Below are positions 25,956 through 37,447 of a stretch of 64,000 nucleotides of DNA, piece by piece. This DNA comes from Nocardioides sp. (GTDB lineage: Bacteria > Actinomycetota > Actinomycetes > Propionibacteriales > Nocardioidaceae). Every line of letters starts with the position of its first letter. Within the stretch, counting starts at the first letter, position 1. Where the stretch lies: assembly GCF_004803405.1 (NCBI RefSeq), contig NZ_SSXI01000197.1:1-64000 (forward strand), read 5' to 3'. The notes beneath the pieces were generated by a model. It saw only the letters and a list, made by a program, of their open reading frames with translations. It was not told where the DNA came from and searched no databases. The translations under genes were made by a program, and so were the position numbers.

Positions 25956-25971
25956 GCGGTGAGGCCTCAGG

Positions 25972-26961
25972 TCACTGAGGCAGCCAGGCGTCCACCTTGT
26001 CCTGGTTGTCCTCGACCCACTTGGCGGCGGCGTCCTCCGGGGACATGCCGTCCTGGGAGATGTACTTGGCGACCGTGTTCTGGTCGTCGTTGGTCCACTC
26101 GAAGTTCTGGACCAGCTCCACACCGGGGCCGCCCTCGTCCACCCACGAGGTCGAGAGGATCTTCTTCAGCACGGTCTCGGGGTAGTCGCAGTCGACCTTG
26201 GCGGGGTCGGCCTGGCAGCCCTCCTCGTAGGGCGGCAGCGCCACCTTCTCCAAGGGCAGCTCGGCGAAGAGCCACTGCGGCTCGTAGAAGTAGCCGATCA
26301 GGAACTCCTTGTTCTCCTCGGCCCGCTGGAAGGCGGTGATGCTCGCCGCCTCGCTGCCGGAGAAGACCACCTCGAAGTCGAGACCGAGGTTGCTGATGAT
26401 CGCCTCGTCGAACTGAACGTAGGACGGGTCAGCGCCGAGGAACTGGCCCTTGTCCCCGGTCTCGGAGGTGGCGAACTCCTCCGCGTACTTGTTGAGGTTC
26501 TCGGCCTGCAGGATGTCGGGGTGCTCCTCGGCGAGCCACGGCGGGACGTACCAGCCGATGATGCCGACGTTCCCGTTCGGGCCGCCGTCCATCGCGCTGC
26601 CGTCGCCCTGGTCGGCGAAGAACTTCTTCTCGAGGTCCGGGTGGCCCCAGTCCTCGATGACGACGTCGACCTCACCGGTGCCGAAGCCCTGCCAGGAGAC
26701 GTCCTCCTTCAGGTCCTTGTAGTTGACGGTGCAGCCGAGCGTCTCCTGTGCGACGTGGCCGACGACATAGGCGCTCGCCTCGTAGCCGACCCACGGGTTG
26801 ACGGCCATGTTGATCTCGCCGCAGTCCCCCAGCTCGGCAGCACGCTTCTCGTTCTCGCTCTGCTCCGCCTCGATCGAGCTCTCCCCACATGCGCTGAGGA
26901 TGAGCGCCGCGCACGCCGCGACCGAGACCAGGCCCGCCGCCCTCTTTCTGGTGTGTTGCAC
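25972..26961 (-). CDS. glycine betaine/choline ABC transporter substrate-binding lipoprotein
   Basis: This 329-residue OpuAC/ProX-type binding protein has a lipoprotein signal (residues 1-26, lipobox LSAC). The mature part has AVNPWVGYEASAYVVGHVAQ, VSWQGFGTGEVDVVIEDWGH and IGWYVPPWLAEEHPDI, containing the Trp and Tyr residues that form the aromatic cage around a trimethylammonium group in this family. It lies after the permease gene and before the dimethylglycine dehydrogenase. An operon with choline dehydrogenase and betaine aldehyde dehydrogenase suggests it delivers choline or betaine for catabolism rather than only for osmoprotection. Confidence 0.9.
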   Translation of the reverse strand: MQHTRKRAAGLVSVAACAALILSACGESSIEAEQSENEKRAAELGDCGEINMAVNPWVGYEASAYVVGHVAQETLGCTVNYKDLKEDVSWQGFGTGEVDVVIEDWGHPDLEKKFFADQGDGSAMDGGPNGNVGIIGWYVPPWLAEEHPDILQAENLNKYAEEFATSETGDKGQFLGADPSYVQFDEAIISNLGLDFEVVFSGSEAASITAFQRAEENKEFLIGYFYEPQWLFAELPLEKVALPPYEEGCQADPAKVDCDYPETVLKKILSTSWVDEGGPGVELVQNFEWTNDDQNTVAKYISQDGMSPEDAAAKWVEDNQDKVDAWLPQ

Positions 26962-26987
26962 TGTGTTCTCCTTGGTTGTTGTGTCGC

Positions 26988-27013
26988 GAGTGCGTACTAC
27001 GAGTGCGTACTAC
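26988..27013. repeat. perfect 13-bp tandem duplication at the permease stop codon
   Basis: GAGTGCGTACTAC is present twice head-to-tail (26988-27000 and 27001-27013). The second copy contains the complement of the permease TAG stop codon (27010-27012), and the first lies in the 48-base gap before the binding-protein start. Confidence 0.85.
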
Positions 27014-29054
27014 CGAGATCCTGTCGGCTTCAGGTCACGCCGTCGCGCTTTTACGCCGATGTCTGTAGCGCGGTCGGTGCTGGCGGCCGCCCGGGTGATC
27101 CGGTCGACCATGATCCCGAGCAGCACGATGCTGAGTCCGGCCAGCGCGCTCCTGCCCCACTCCTCCGAGCGGGAGATCCCGAGCACGACGTCGTAGCCCA
27201 GCGCTCCGCCGCCGACCAGGCCGCCGATGACCACCATCGCGAGCACGTAGAGCAACCCCTGGTTGGTGGCGAGAACCAGGGAGCTGCGGGCCATCGGGAG
27301 CTGGACCTTGGTGATCTCCTGCCAGGTGGTGCACCCGGTCGAGCGGGAGGCCTCCACGGTCTGCTCCGGGACGCTCTTGACCCCGTCGGCGACCAGCTTG
27401 ATGGCGGCGGGCGCGGCATAGATGATGGCGGCCACGATCGCGGTGAACTTCCCGTTCCCGAAGAGCGCGAGAACGGGGAGCAGATAGACGAACGGCGGGA
27501 TGGTCTGGCCGGCATCGAGCAACGGCCGCAGCACCACGTCGACCCGACGGCTGCGGGCCATCCAGACCCCGAGGACCACGGCCAGGGCCATGACCATCAG
27601 GGTGGCGACCAGCGTCATGCTCAGGGTGACCATCGAGTTGTTCCAGTAGTCGAGAAGGCGCAGCCCGGCAAGGCACACCACCGTCGGAACCAGCGCCCTG
27701 ACGCCCCCGATGACGAACGCCAGGAGGACGATGGCCAGCGCCGCGACGTACCACGGCGACTCTGACAGCAGGGACTCCAGGGGATTGAGCAGGCCGATGG
27801 TGATGCCGTCCTTGACGGCCCCCGTGATGCCGCCGAACGTGTCGACCATCCAGCCGGTGAAGGAGTTCACCTGGTCCGCGACGCGGCGGCCCGACTCGTT
27901 CTCCGGGAAGTCCGCCGCCCATGCGTAGTAGCGCGACAGGTAGATGGCCACGGCCGTCGCCAACGTCGCGACTCCGATGACTGCGAGTCGCTGTCGACGG
28001 CTCTCGCCGTGGCCCCTGGCCACCCGGTCGCTGCGCAGGCTCGCCGCCGTAGCGGCGCGGTCGAGCATGATCGCCATCACCACGATCAGCGCTCCGGGCA
28101 CGAAGCCGGCACCGATGTTGAGCGTGCGCAGCGCCTGCAGTACGTCCTTGCCGAGACCCGGGCCGTTCACGTAGGCAGCGATCGTCGCCATCGCCAGCGC
28201 GGCCATGATGGTCTGGCTGAGACCCACGACGATGGTTGCCCGGGCCATCGGCAGCTGAACCTTGACCAGGCGCTGCCAGAACGTCTGACCTGCCGAGTTC
28301 GTCGCCTCGATCGTGGTGGGCGAGACGTGGCGAATGCCGTGCCCAGCGATCCGGATGATCGGCGGTAGCGCGTAGATCAGCGTGCAGACCACGGCCGCCG
28401 AGGCGCCGATGCCGAAGAACAGCACCACCGGCACCAGGTAGACGAAGGTCGGCATGGTCTGCATCAGGTCCAGGAGAACCGTCACCGCGCGGTCGGCCCT
28501 CTTGCTGCTAGCGATCCAGATGGCCACCGGCATCCCGACCAGCACGGCGACCGCTACCGCGACGAACGTGACGATCAGCAGGTCCATGGCGCTCGACCAG
28601 TAGCCGAACAACCCGAACGAGACGAACGACGCTCCGACAAGAACGGCGATCCGCCAGTTGGCAATGACCAGTGCGATGCCGACCGCGGCGACCGTGACGC
28701 CCAGCCATCCGATCTCGGGCACCGGACGAGGAAGGTTCGCGATCGAAATCAACCGCTGCAGCCAGTCGACCGCGTCCACGAAGGTGCTGCCGACCCCGTA
28801 GGTGAACTGGATGATCGGGTTCGTGTCGCGGCTGGCGAGCACATCGTTGTTGAAGCCGGTCAGCCGGTCTGTCAGGCCCGTGCGCACCCGCACCGGGCGC
28901 CCCAGCGTGTCGGTGCCCTTCATCAGCGCCCACACGACGATCCATCCTGCGACGACGACAAGGCCCCAGGCCCAGCGCGGGATCGTCATTCGCCCCAGGA
29001 ACGAGGGCGCCTCAACAGCGGCCGGCTCCTTCCTTGGCGCTTCGAGCGTGGTGC

Positions 29055-29058
<4 letters not shown>
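27010..29058 (-). CDS. glycine betaine/choline ABC transporter permease with two permease domains
   Basis: This 682-residue protein holds two BPD-type permease domains in tandem. The first (about 150-330) has the coupling region [20 protein letters not shown] and the second (about 480-660) has [20 protein letters not shown], both followed by ARATIV or ARSSLV. Most ProW/OpuAB proteins have a single domain, but fused double permeases occur in actinobacterial betaine/choline transporters. Start ATG 29058 overlaps the ATPase stop by four bases. A long outer segment precedes each domain and may be extracytoplasmic. Confidence 0.9.
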
Positions 29059-30130
<1,072 letters not shown>

Positions 30131-30134
<4 letters not shown>

Positions 30135-31828
30135 GCTGGCTCCTCGTGGTTGCGGCGGTCGCCGGGTGGGTGCAGCGGGGTTCCGTCCCGGTAGCGGTAG
30201 TAGGGCACATCGGCGGGAGGAAGGGGCGTGTCCCCGGCGATCAGGTCGGCGGCCTTCTCGGCCACCATCATCACCGGCGCGTAGATGTTGCCGTTGGTGA
30301 CGTAGGGAAAGACCGACGCATCGACCACGCGGAGCCCCTCGGTGCCGTGCACCTTCATGGTGGCCGGGTCGACGACCGACATCTCGTCGATGCCCATCTT
30401 CGCGGTGCACGACGGGTGCAGCGCCGTCTCCGCGTCGGCCCGGACCCAGTCGAGGATCTCCTCATCGGTCTGGACCGACGGGCCGGGCGAGAGCTCACCG
30501 TCGTTGTACGGCTCGAACGCCGGCTGGTTGAGGATGTCGCGCGCGACTCGGATCGCCTCGACCCATTCCTTGCGGTCGGTGGCGGTCGAGAGGTAGTTGA
30601 AGCGCATCGACGGGTGCTGGCGGGGGTCCTTCGACTTGATCCGGACCCAGCCGCGGGTGTCGGCGTACATCGGCCCGATGTGGACCTGGTAGCCGTGGCC
30701 CTTGGTCGGGGCCGATCCGTCGTACCGGATGGCGACGGGAAGGAAGTGGAACATCAGGTTGGGATAGTCGACGTCCTCGTTGCTGCGGGCGAAGCCGCCA
30801 CCCTCGAAGTGGTTGGTGGCGCCGAGCCCGCTGCGGTGGAACAGCCAGTCGTAGGCGATCTTGGGCCGCATCCGCCAGCGCAGGCCCGGCGCGATCGAGA
30901 CCGGCTGCTTCGAGGCGTACTGGATGTAGACCTCGAGGTGGTCCTGGAGGTTCTCGCCGACGCCGGGCAGGTGGTGGACGACGTCGATGCCGTGCTTGGA
31001 GAGCAGCGCCTGGTCCCCCACCCCGGAGAGCTGCAGCAGCTGCGGGGTGTTGATCGCCCCGCCGCAGAGAATCACCTCACCCGCTTCGACGCTGTGGCGG
31101 CGACGACCGCGCTCGTAGTCGACGCCGACGGCGCGGGTGCCGTCGAACCGCACGCCGGTGACGAAGGCCAGCGTCTTTACGGTGAGGTTCTTCCGGTCGC
31201 GGACCGGGTGCAGGTACGCGCGTGCCGCCGACAGCCGGCGGCCGCGGTAGACGTTGCGGTCGAACTTCGCGAACCCCTCCTGGCGGTAGCCGTTGACGTC
31301 GTCGGTGAGGGGGTAGCCGGCCTGGGTGGCGGCCTGGAAGAAGGCGTCGAAGAGCGGGTTGGTCGCCGGGCCCCGCTCGAGCTTGAGGGGACCGTCGCCG
31401 CCGCGCCAGTCGTCGGCGCCGGCGAGGCAGTTCTCCATCTTCTTGAAGTACGGCAGGCAGTGGAGGTAGTCCCAGTCCTCCAGGCCCGGCTCGCGCGCCC
31501 AGCGCTCGTAGTCGAGCGGGTTGCCGCGCTGGAAGATCATCCCGTTGATGCTGCTGGACCCGCCCAGCACCTTGCCCCGGGCGTGGAAGACCCGGCGGTT
31601 CTTGAGGTCCGGCTCCGGGTCGGTCTCGTACTTCCAGTCGTAGAGCCGGCTGCCGATCGGGAACGGCAGCGCGGCGGGCATGTGGATGAAGGGGTCGATC
31701 TTGTAGTCGGATCGACCGGCCTCGAGGACGAGCACGCTCGTGCTCGGGTCGGCGGACAGCCGGTTGGCGAGCGCACACCCTGCGGACCCACCGCCCACGA
31801 TGACGATGTCGTACCGCTCCGAACTCAT
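30131..31828 (-). CDS. betA: choline dehydrogenase (GMC oxidoreductase)
   Basis: This 565-residue GMC flavoprotein has the FAD motif [17 protein letters not shown] at the N-terminus, GMC signature 1 ([19 protein letters not shown]), signature 2 ([15 protein letters not shown]) and the C-terminal active-site segment [11 protein letters not shown] with the catalytic His, then [18 protein letters not shown]. BetA converts choline to betaine aldehyde at the membrane. It lies 14 bases after betB and overlaps the transporter ATPase by four bases. Start ATG 31828 was chosen since the FAD motif begins seven residues later. Confidence 0.9.
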
Positions 31829-31842
31829 ACCGCTCCTCGTCT

Positions 31843-33345
31843 CTAGCCGGCGAACCAGCGCTGCTGGGCCGGTCGAATGTTGTGCCACACGTGCTTTGTC
31901 TCGCGGTACTCGTCCAGCCCGGCCAGGCCGAGCTCGCGGCCGATCCCGGACTGCTTGAACCCGCCCCACTCGGCCTGCGGCACATAGGGGTGGTAGTCGT
32001 TGATCCAGACCGTGCCCATCCGGAGCCGGGCCGCGATCCGCTGCCCCTTGCCGGCGTCCCGGGTCCAGACCGCGCCCGCCAGCCCGTAGATGCTGTCGTT
32101 GGCGATCGCGACGGCCTCGTCCTCGCCCACGAAGGTCTCCACGGTCAGCACGGGACCGAAGGACTCCTCCTGCGTGACCGTCATGTCCGTGCGGCACCGG
32201 TCGAGGACCGTCGGGAGGTAGTAGTAGCCGTCGGCCAGGGCGGGATCGTCGGGGCGCGTGCCGCCACAGCGGAGTACGGCGCCCTCGGCCAGCCCGGCGG
32301 CGACGTACTTCTCGACCTTGTCCCGGTGCGCCTCGCTGGTGAGCGGCCCGGTCTCGGCCTTGTCGTCGAACGGTCCGCCGAGCCGGATCCGCCCGGCCCG
32401 CTCAACCAGGGCGTCGACGAACTCGTCGTGGATCGACTCCTCGACCAACAGCCGGGCTCCTGCGGAGCAGACCTGACCGGAGTGCAGGAAGACCGCGGTC
32501 AGCGCGAAGTCGAGGGCGACCTCGAGGTCGGCGTCGGCGAAGACGATGTTCGGGTTCTTGCCGCCGAGCTCGAGGGCGACCTTCTTCACAGTGCCGGCGG
32601 CGGCCGCCATGATCCGCTTGCCGGTGGCCAGTCCCCCGGTGAACGAGACGAGGTCGACCCGCGGGTCCTCCGAGAGCGGCGCGCCTGCGTCAGGCCCGGC
32701 GCCGAGCACGAGGTTGCCGACGCCCGGCGGCAGGCCGGCCTCCGCGAGTAGCCTCATCAGGTGGATCGAGGTGTGAGGGGTCAGCTCGCTCGGCTTCAGC
32801 ACGAACGTGTTGCCCGCCGCCAGGCACGGGGCGACCTTCCACGAGACCTGGAGCAGCGGGTAGTTCCACGGGGCGATCAGTCCGCACACGCCGATCGGCT
32901 CGTGGACGACCCGGCTCACGACGTCGGGGTTGCCGGTGTCGACCATTCGGCCGGCGTCCTCAGCGGCGATCCGCCCGTAGTGGCGGAAGACCCCGATGAT
33001 GTCGTCGATGTCGTACTCGGACTCCACCAGGCGCTTGCCCGTGTCGAGCGACTCCATCCGGGCCAGGGCGTCCTTGTCGCGCTGGAGCAGGTCGGCCACC
33101 CGCAGCAGCAGGTCTCCCCGCTCGCGCGCCGAGGTGCGCGGCCACGGGCCCTCGTGGAAGGCCCGGTGCGCGGCGTCGATCGCCGCACGGGTGTCCTCCG
33201 CGGCGGCCTCGTCGACCTCGGCCACCAGGGTGCCGTCGGCGGGGCACCGGATCTCCCGCCGTCCACCCCCGGCTGCGGCGCGCCACTCACCGTCGACGTA
33301 AAGGTCCGGCACGCCCCACTCCGCTCGTTCGCTGTTGTTACGCAT
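31843..33345 (-). CDS. betB: betaine aldehyde dehydrogenase
   Basis: This 500-residue aldehyde dehydrogenase has the catalytic Cys in [15 protein letters not shown], the Glu in [14 protein letters not shown], and the cofactor-binding [17 protein letters not shown]. The C-terminus ([18 protein letters not shown]) is typical of BetB-like enzymes. It oxidises betaine aldehyde to glycine betaine and heads the run betB-betA-transporter-dehydrogenase-etf. A promoter TTGACG-N17-CATTCT at 33381-33409 predicts transcription from about 33374, which excludes the longer reading frame and supports ATG 33345, though no clear ribosome site precedes it. Confidence 0.9.
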   Translation of the reverse strand: MRNNSERAEWGVPDLYVDGEWRAAAGGGRREIRCPADGTLVAEVDEAAAEDTRAAIDAAHRAFHEGPWPRTSARERGDLLLRVADLLQRDKDALARMESLDTGKRLVESEYDIDDIIGVFRHYGRIAAEDAGRMVDTGNPDVVSRVVHEPIGVCGLIAPWNYPLLQVSWKVAPCLAAGNTFVLKPSELTPHTSIHLMRLLAEAGLPPGVGNLVLGAGPDAGAPLSEDPRVDLVSFTGGLATGKRIMAAAAGTVKKVALELGGKNPNIVFADADLEVALDFALTAVFLHSGQVCSAGARLLVEESIHDEFVDALVERAGRIRLGGPFDDKAETGPLTSEAHRDKVEKYVAAGLAEGAVLRCGGTRPDDPALADGYYYLPTVLDRCRTDMTVTQEESFGPVLTVETFVGEDEAVAIANDSIYGLAGAVWTRDAGKGQRIAARLRMGTVWINDYHPYVPQAEWGGFKQSGIGRELGLAGLDEYRETKHVWHNIRPAQQRWFAG

Positions 33346-33371
33346 TGCGCACTGTGCTGCTTGTGACGCAA
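33345..33371. promoter_or_regulatory. candidate repressor operator at the betB promoter
   Basis: TTGCG (33345-33349) and CGCAA (33367-33371) form an inverted repeat with a 17-base spacer. A second dyad (33361-33371) is TTGTG-A-CGCAA with one mismatch. Both fall just downstream of the predicted start of transcription, a typical repressor position. No betI-like gene is in the window. Confidence 0.4.
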
Positions 33372-33380
33372 CACACACTG

Positions 33381-33409
33381 AGAATGCTGCTATCTGGCCG
33401 CCGCGTCAA
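33381..33409 (-). promoter_or_regulatory. promoter of the betB operon
   Basis: Minus strand: -35 box TTGACG at 33404-33409, 17-base spacer, -10 box CATTCT at 33381-33386. It would give a leader of about 29 bases before the betB ATG. Confidence 0.55.
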
Positions 33410-33445
33410 GCACCAGTTCTGTTGTCCGACATCCAGGGACCACCC

Positions 33446-33459
33446 ACCACCCGGGTGGT
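33446..33459. promoter_or_regulatory. perfect 14-bp palindrome between purU and betB
   Basis: ACCACCCGGGTGGT is a perfect palindrome in the 158-base gap between the purU stop and the betB start. It could be an operator upstream of the betB promoter or a hairpin at the end of the purU mRNA; the sequence does not decide. Confidence 0.4.
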
Positions 33460-33503
33460 AACGGGATCCTCTGGCAGCCTCGCACCTCGAGCACCTCTCC
33501 AGG

Positions 33504-34409
33504 TCACCGGAAGACGACAGTGCGGTTTCCGTTCAGCAGCACTCGTGACTCCGAGTGCCAGCGGACCGCCCGCGAGAGGACCTGCGCCTCGACGTCGCGA
33601 CCAGCCGTCACCAGCTGCTCCTGGGTGAAGCCGTGGTCGACCCGAACCACGTCCTGCTCGATGATCGGCCCCTCGTCGAGGTCCGCCGTCACGTAGTGGG
33701 CGGTGGCCCCGACCAGCTTCACGCCGCGGTCGAACGCCTGGTGGTAGGGCTTGGCGCCCTTGAAGCTCGGCAGGAACGAGTGGTGGATGTTGATCGCGCG
33801 GCCGGAGAGGTCGGCGCACAGGCTGTCGGAGAGCACCTGCATGTACCGCGCCAGCACGACCAGGTGGATGTTGTGCTTCTCGACCAGCTCGCGCAGCTGG
33901 TCCTCGGCCTGGGGCTTGGTCTCCGGCGTCACCGGGATGTGCACGAAGTCGAGTCCGTGCGCCCTGACCAGCGGCTCGGCGTCGAGGTGGTTGGAGACGA
34001 CCGCGGGGATCTCGATCTGGAGCGATCCGGAGCTGTACCGGAAGAGCAGGTCGTTGAGGCAGTGCAGGTGCCTGGAGACCATGATCAGCGTCCGGTACGG
34101 CGCGTGGGCGTCCCACAGCTCGAAGGTCATGTCGAACTCGGCCGCGACGTCGGCGAAGTCGCGCCGCAGCTGCTCGGCACTCACCTGGTCCGCGCCAGGC
34201 CCCTGCACGAGGAAGTCCAGGCGCATGAAGAACCGGCCGGTGAGGCGGTCGCCGAACTGCTGGCTCTCGAGGATGTTGCCGCCGTGGCGGACCAGGAAGC
34301 CGGAGACGGCGTGCACCACGCCGGGGCGGTCCGGGCAGGTCAGGACGAGCACGAAGTCGCCCGACGGGGCGCTGGCGCGGGGCGTGTCCTCGGTGGTCAC
34401 GAAGGTCAT
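33504..34409 (-). CDS. purU: formyltetrahydrofolate deformylase
   Basis: This 301-residue enzyme has an N-terminal ACT domain (about 15-95, VLTCPDRPGVVHAVSGFLVR) and a C-terminal formyltransferase-like domain. The catalytic Asn/His motif is in GRAINIHHSFLPSFKGAKPY and the Asp in TADLDEGPIIEQD. PurU hydrolyses 10-formyl-THF to formate and free THF, keeping folate available when much C1 is loaded onto it. It lies 19 bases after mttB, in the same direction, so the cell links C1 release with methyl-group removal from betaine. Start ATG 34409 has GAGGAGGA upstream. Confidence 0.92.
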   Translation of the reverse strand: MTFVTTEDTPRASAPSGDFVLVLTCPDRPGVVHAVSGFLVRHGGNILESQQFGDRLTGRFFMRLDFLVQGPGADQVSAEQLRRDFADVAAEFDMTFELWDAHAPYRTLIMVSRHLHCLNDLLFRYSSGSLQIEIPAVVSNHLDAEPLVRAHGLDFVHIPVTPETKPQAEDQLRELVEKHNIHLVVLARYMQVLSDSLCADLSGRAINIHHSFLPSFKGAKPYHQAFDRGVKLVGATAHYVTADLDEGPIIEQDVVRVDHGFTQEQLVTAGRDVEAQVLSRAVRWHSESRVLLNGNRTVVFR

Positions 34410-34428
34410 GGCCTGCGTCCTCCTCGTC

Positions 34429-35868
34429 CTAGTCGCCCAGCTCGGCACGCCGACGTACGACGTACTCCCGGAGCTCTTCCTCGATGGCGGCATCGAGGGG
34501 CGGCGCCTCGTACTCCTCGAGCTTCTTCCGGTAGATCTCCTCGGCCCGGGTGTTGGCGTCCTTGCCGCCGTTGCGCATCCACCGCTCGTAGTTGTCCGAG
34601 GAGGAGAGCAGGGGTCGGTAGAAGCAGGTGCGGAAGCGCTCCATGGTGTGCATCGCACCGAGGAAGTGGCCACCGTGGCCGACCTCCTCGTGCGCGCCGA
34701 ACGCCATGGACTCCTCGTCGATCTCCAGCGGCGTGAACTCGGCGCGCATCATCTGCAGCAGCTCGATGTCGACGATGAACTTCTCGTAACCGGCGACCAG
34801 CCCGCCCTCGAGCCAGCCGGCGGAGTGCATCACCCAGTTGGCGCCGGCGAGGAACGTCGGCATCAGCGTCATCAGCGCTTCGTACCCGGCTTGTGCATCG
34901 GCGGTCTGGGACGACGTCAGCCCGCCGCCGGTACGGAACGGAAGCCCGAAGTGGCGGGCGATCTGCCCGGTGCAGAGCAACCCGAGGCCGGACTCGGGGG
35001 TGCCGAAGGTCGGCGAGCCGGACTGCATGTCGATGTTGGAGAGGAAGGACCCGAAGATCACCGGCGTGCCGGGACGGATCAGCTGCGACAGCGCGATGCC
35101 GGACAGTGCCTCGACGATCTGCTGGACGAGCGCGGCCGGGATGGTCACCGGTGACATCGCGCCCATCAGGATGAACGGCGTCAGCACCACGGGCTGCCCC
35201 GCGCCCGAGTACTCGAACTGGGCCTCGAGCATCCGGTCGTCCCAGCGCAGCGGGGAGTTGCAGTTGATCAGCGAGATGGTCGCCGGGGTCTCCTCGATCG
35301 CCTCGCGGGACCCGAACAGGATCGAGGTCATCGCCAGGGTGTCGGCGGCGTTGACGCCGGAGACCACGTTGCCCATGTAGACCTTGTCGGTCAACGTCTG
35401 CAGGGCGAGCGTCATGTCGAGGTGGCGGCTGTCGAGCGGGGTGTCGTTGGGCTCGCAGATGACGCCACCGGCCGAGTCCAGGACCGGGAAGGACTGGGCC
35501 AGCTTCGTGAAGTTCCTGAAGTCGTCCATCGTGGCGTCCCGGCGCACCTCGCCCTGGCGCACGAACGGCGGCCCGTAGACGGCGCCGAACGCCATCGACT
35601 CGCCGCCGATATGGATGTTGTGCTCGGGGTTCCGCGCCTGGACGTCGAACTCCCGCGGCGCCTTGGCTACCTGCTCGAGCACGAAGTCGGGGTCCAGGAA
35701 GACCGTGTGCCCCTCGACCCGCTGGCCGGCCTTGCGGAACAGCTCGAGCGCTCGGTCGTCCATGAACTCGACGCCGATCTCGGTCATCAGCTTTCGCCAG
35801 CCCTTGTCGAGGGTGGCCATCGCCTCGTCGGAGAGGACGTCGTAGCGGGGCATCCGGTTCTGGAACAT
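34429..35868 (-). CDS. mtgB: glycine betaine:corrinoid methyltransferase, non-pyrrolysine MttB family
   Basis: This 479-residue protein is of the trimethylamine methyltransferase (MttB) superfamily. The frame has no internal TAG, so it belongs to the non-pyrrolysine MtgB-type branch, whose best-known member demethylates glycine betaine to dimethylglycine. Visible family features are TIGVE-like N-terminal KLMTEIGVEFMDDRALELF, the conserved GGLTSSQTADAQAGYEALMT, and FLAGANWVMHSAGWLEGGLV. Neighbouring corrinoid protein, methyl-THF transferase and activator genes fit this role. Related enzymes use proline betaine, carnitine or butyrobetaine, so betaine is inferred from the adjacent betA/betB. Start ATG 35868 has AGGAGG upstream. 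Confidence 0.82.
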   Translation of the reverse strand: MFQNRMPRYDVLSDEAMATLDKGWRKLMTEIGVEFMDDRALELFRKAGQRVEGHTVFLDPDFVLEQVAKAPREFDVQARNPEHNIHIGGESMAFGAVYGPPFVRQGEVRRDATMDDFRNFTKLAQSFPVLDSAGGVICEPNDTPLDSRHLDMTLALQTLTDKVYMGNVVSGVNAADTLAMTSILFGSREAIEETPATISLINCNSPLRWDDRMLEAQFEYSGAGQPVVLTPFILMGAMSPVTIPAALVQQIVEALSGIALSQLIRPGTPVIFGSFLSNIDMQSGSPTFGTPESGLGLLCTGQIARHFGLPFRTGGGLTSSQTADAQAGYEALMTLMPTFLAGANWVMHSAGWLEGGLVAGYEKFIVDIELLQMMRAEFTPLEIDEESMAFGAHEEVGHGGHFLGAMHTMERFRTCFYRPLLSSSDNYERWMRNGGKDANTRAEEIYRKKLEEYEAPPLDAAIEEELREYVVRRRAELGD

Positions 35869-35914
35869 CGAGCCTCCTGGGGGCGTGCGGGCCGGTCGCG
35901 TGATGGGACGGTGC

Positions 35915-35943
35915 TTGACCCACCTCGTTCCGCATCCTAGCCT
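35915..35943 (+). promoter_or_regulatory. promoter of the iclR-mtgC-mtgA operon
   Basis: Plus strand: -35 box TTGACC (35915-35920), 17-base spacer, -10 box TAGCCT (35938-35943). The start of transcription would be near 35950, just before the IclR-type operator at 35959. Confidence 0.55.
35934..35939 (-). promoter_or_regulatory. -10 box of the divergent mttB promoter
   Basis: TAGGAT on the minus strand overlaps the other promoter. No good -35 box is seen at 17-18 bases, and the dyad at 35959-35979 covers that position (centre about -42), as expected of an activator-dependent promoter. Confidence 0.4.
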
Positions 35944-35958
35944 CATGTTATGGGAGTG

Positions 35959-35979
35959 GAGTTCCACATCATGGAACTC
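35959..35979. promoter_or_regulatory. IclR-type operator in the mttB-iclR divergent spacer
   Basis: GAGTTCCA-N5-TGGAACTC is a perfect 8-bp inverted repeat. Its core TTCCA-N5-TGGAA resembles dyads bound by IclR-family proteins. It is just downstream of the iclR start of transcription and in the -35 region of the mttB promoter. Confidence 0.65.
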
Positions 35980-36014
35980 TTCGAGGATGAACGGAATCCA
36001 GCAGTGAGCACCCG

Positions 36015-36781
36015 ATGACGACGCCGCCCACCACGGGCACGCAAGCGGTCGACCGCGCCGCGCTGCTCGTCGCCACGGTCGTCCGCGCGGACGAGCCGCT
36101 GACGTTCGCCGACCTCCAGGCCGCGTGCGGCCTGCCGAAGTCGACGACCTCGCGGATGCTCACCGCCCTCGAGCGCTCCGAGCTGCTCGAGCGCAACGAC
36201 TCGGGCTCCTACGTCGCCGGTCCCCTGTTCTGGCTCTACGCCACCCGCCACGACCCGTGGGAGGAGCTGGTCCGGCTGGCCCGGCCCACCATGGACAGGG
36301 TCGGCCAGGACACCGGCGAGACCGTGAACCTGTCGGTGTGCCGCGGCGACCGGGTCGTCCAGGTCGCCCAGGTCGACTCCACCTACCTGCTCGGGACGCG
36401 TGACTGGACCGCGGTCGACGTGCCTGCTCACTCCTCGGCGCTGGGCAAGGTGCTGCTCGGGTACGGCGTGGTCGACCTTCCCAAGGGCGAGCTGGAGCAG
36501 CTGACGCCCTACACCATCACCGATCGCGAGGCGCTCCGCCGCGAGCTCGCCCAGGCGGTACGCCGCGGCTGGGCCAGCACCGCGGACGAGCTCGAGATCG
36601 GCCTCTCCGGCATCGCCGCACCGGTGCGCGGCAGCGGAGGTGAGGTGGTCGCCGCCCTGGGCATCTCCGGCCCCAGTCCGCGACTGCAGGACCGGCGCGA
36701 GGAGATCGGCCGGAAGCTGAGCGACCGAGCGGAGCAGCTATCCGGGCTGCTCCGTCGGAATACGCGCAAGGAGGGCGTGGC

Positions 36782-36785
<4 letters not shown>
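36015..36785 (+). CDS. IclR-family transcriptional regulator
   Basis: This 256-residue regulator has an N-terminal winged helix (about 10-75; LTFADLQAACGLPKSTTSRM then LTALERSELL) and a C-terminal IclR effector domain (about 90-250; VNLSVCRGDRVVQVAQVDST, VPAHSSALGKVLLGYG, GIAAPVRGSGGEVVAALGIS). IclR proteins bind small carboxylates. It is the first gene of the iclR-mtgC-mtgA operon and ends four bases inside mtgC. A perfect dyad in the spacer to mttB suggests it represses itself and controls mttB, probably sensing betaine or dimethylglycine. Confidence 0.92.

Positions 36786-37443
<658 letters not shown>

Positions 37444-37447
<4 letters not shown>

Noticed and set aside
23493..26339. 948-codon open frame antisense to the dimethylglycine dehydrogenase and betaine-binding-protein genes
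   Set aside because: It is a GC-driven shadow: its residues are low-complexity Arg/Gly/Val/Asp runs with no domain, while the opposite strand encodes clear enzyme motifs.
34429..35868. Pyrrolysine-containing MttB
   Set aside because: The reading frame has no internal TAG and no pyl genes are nearby; the protein fits the non-pyrrolysine branch.
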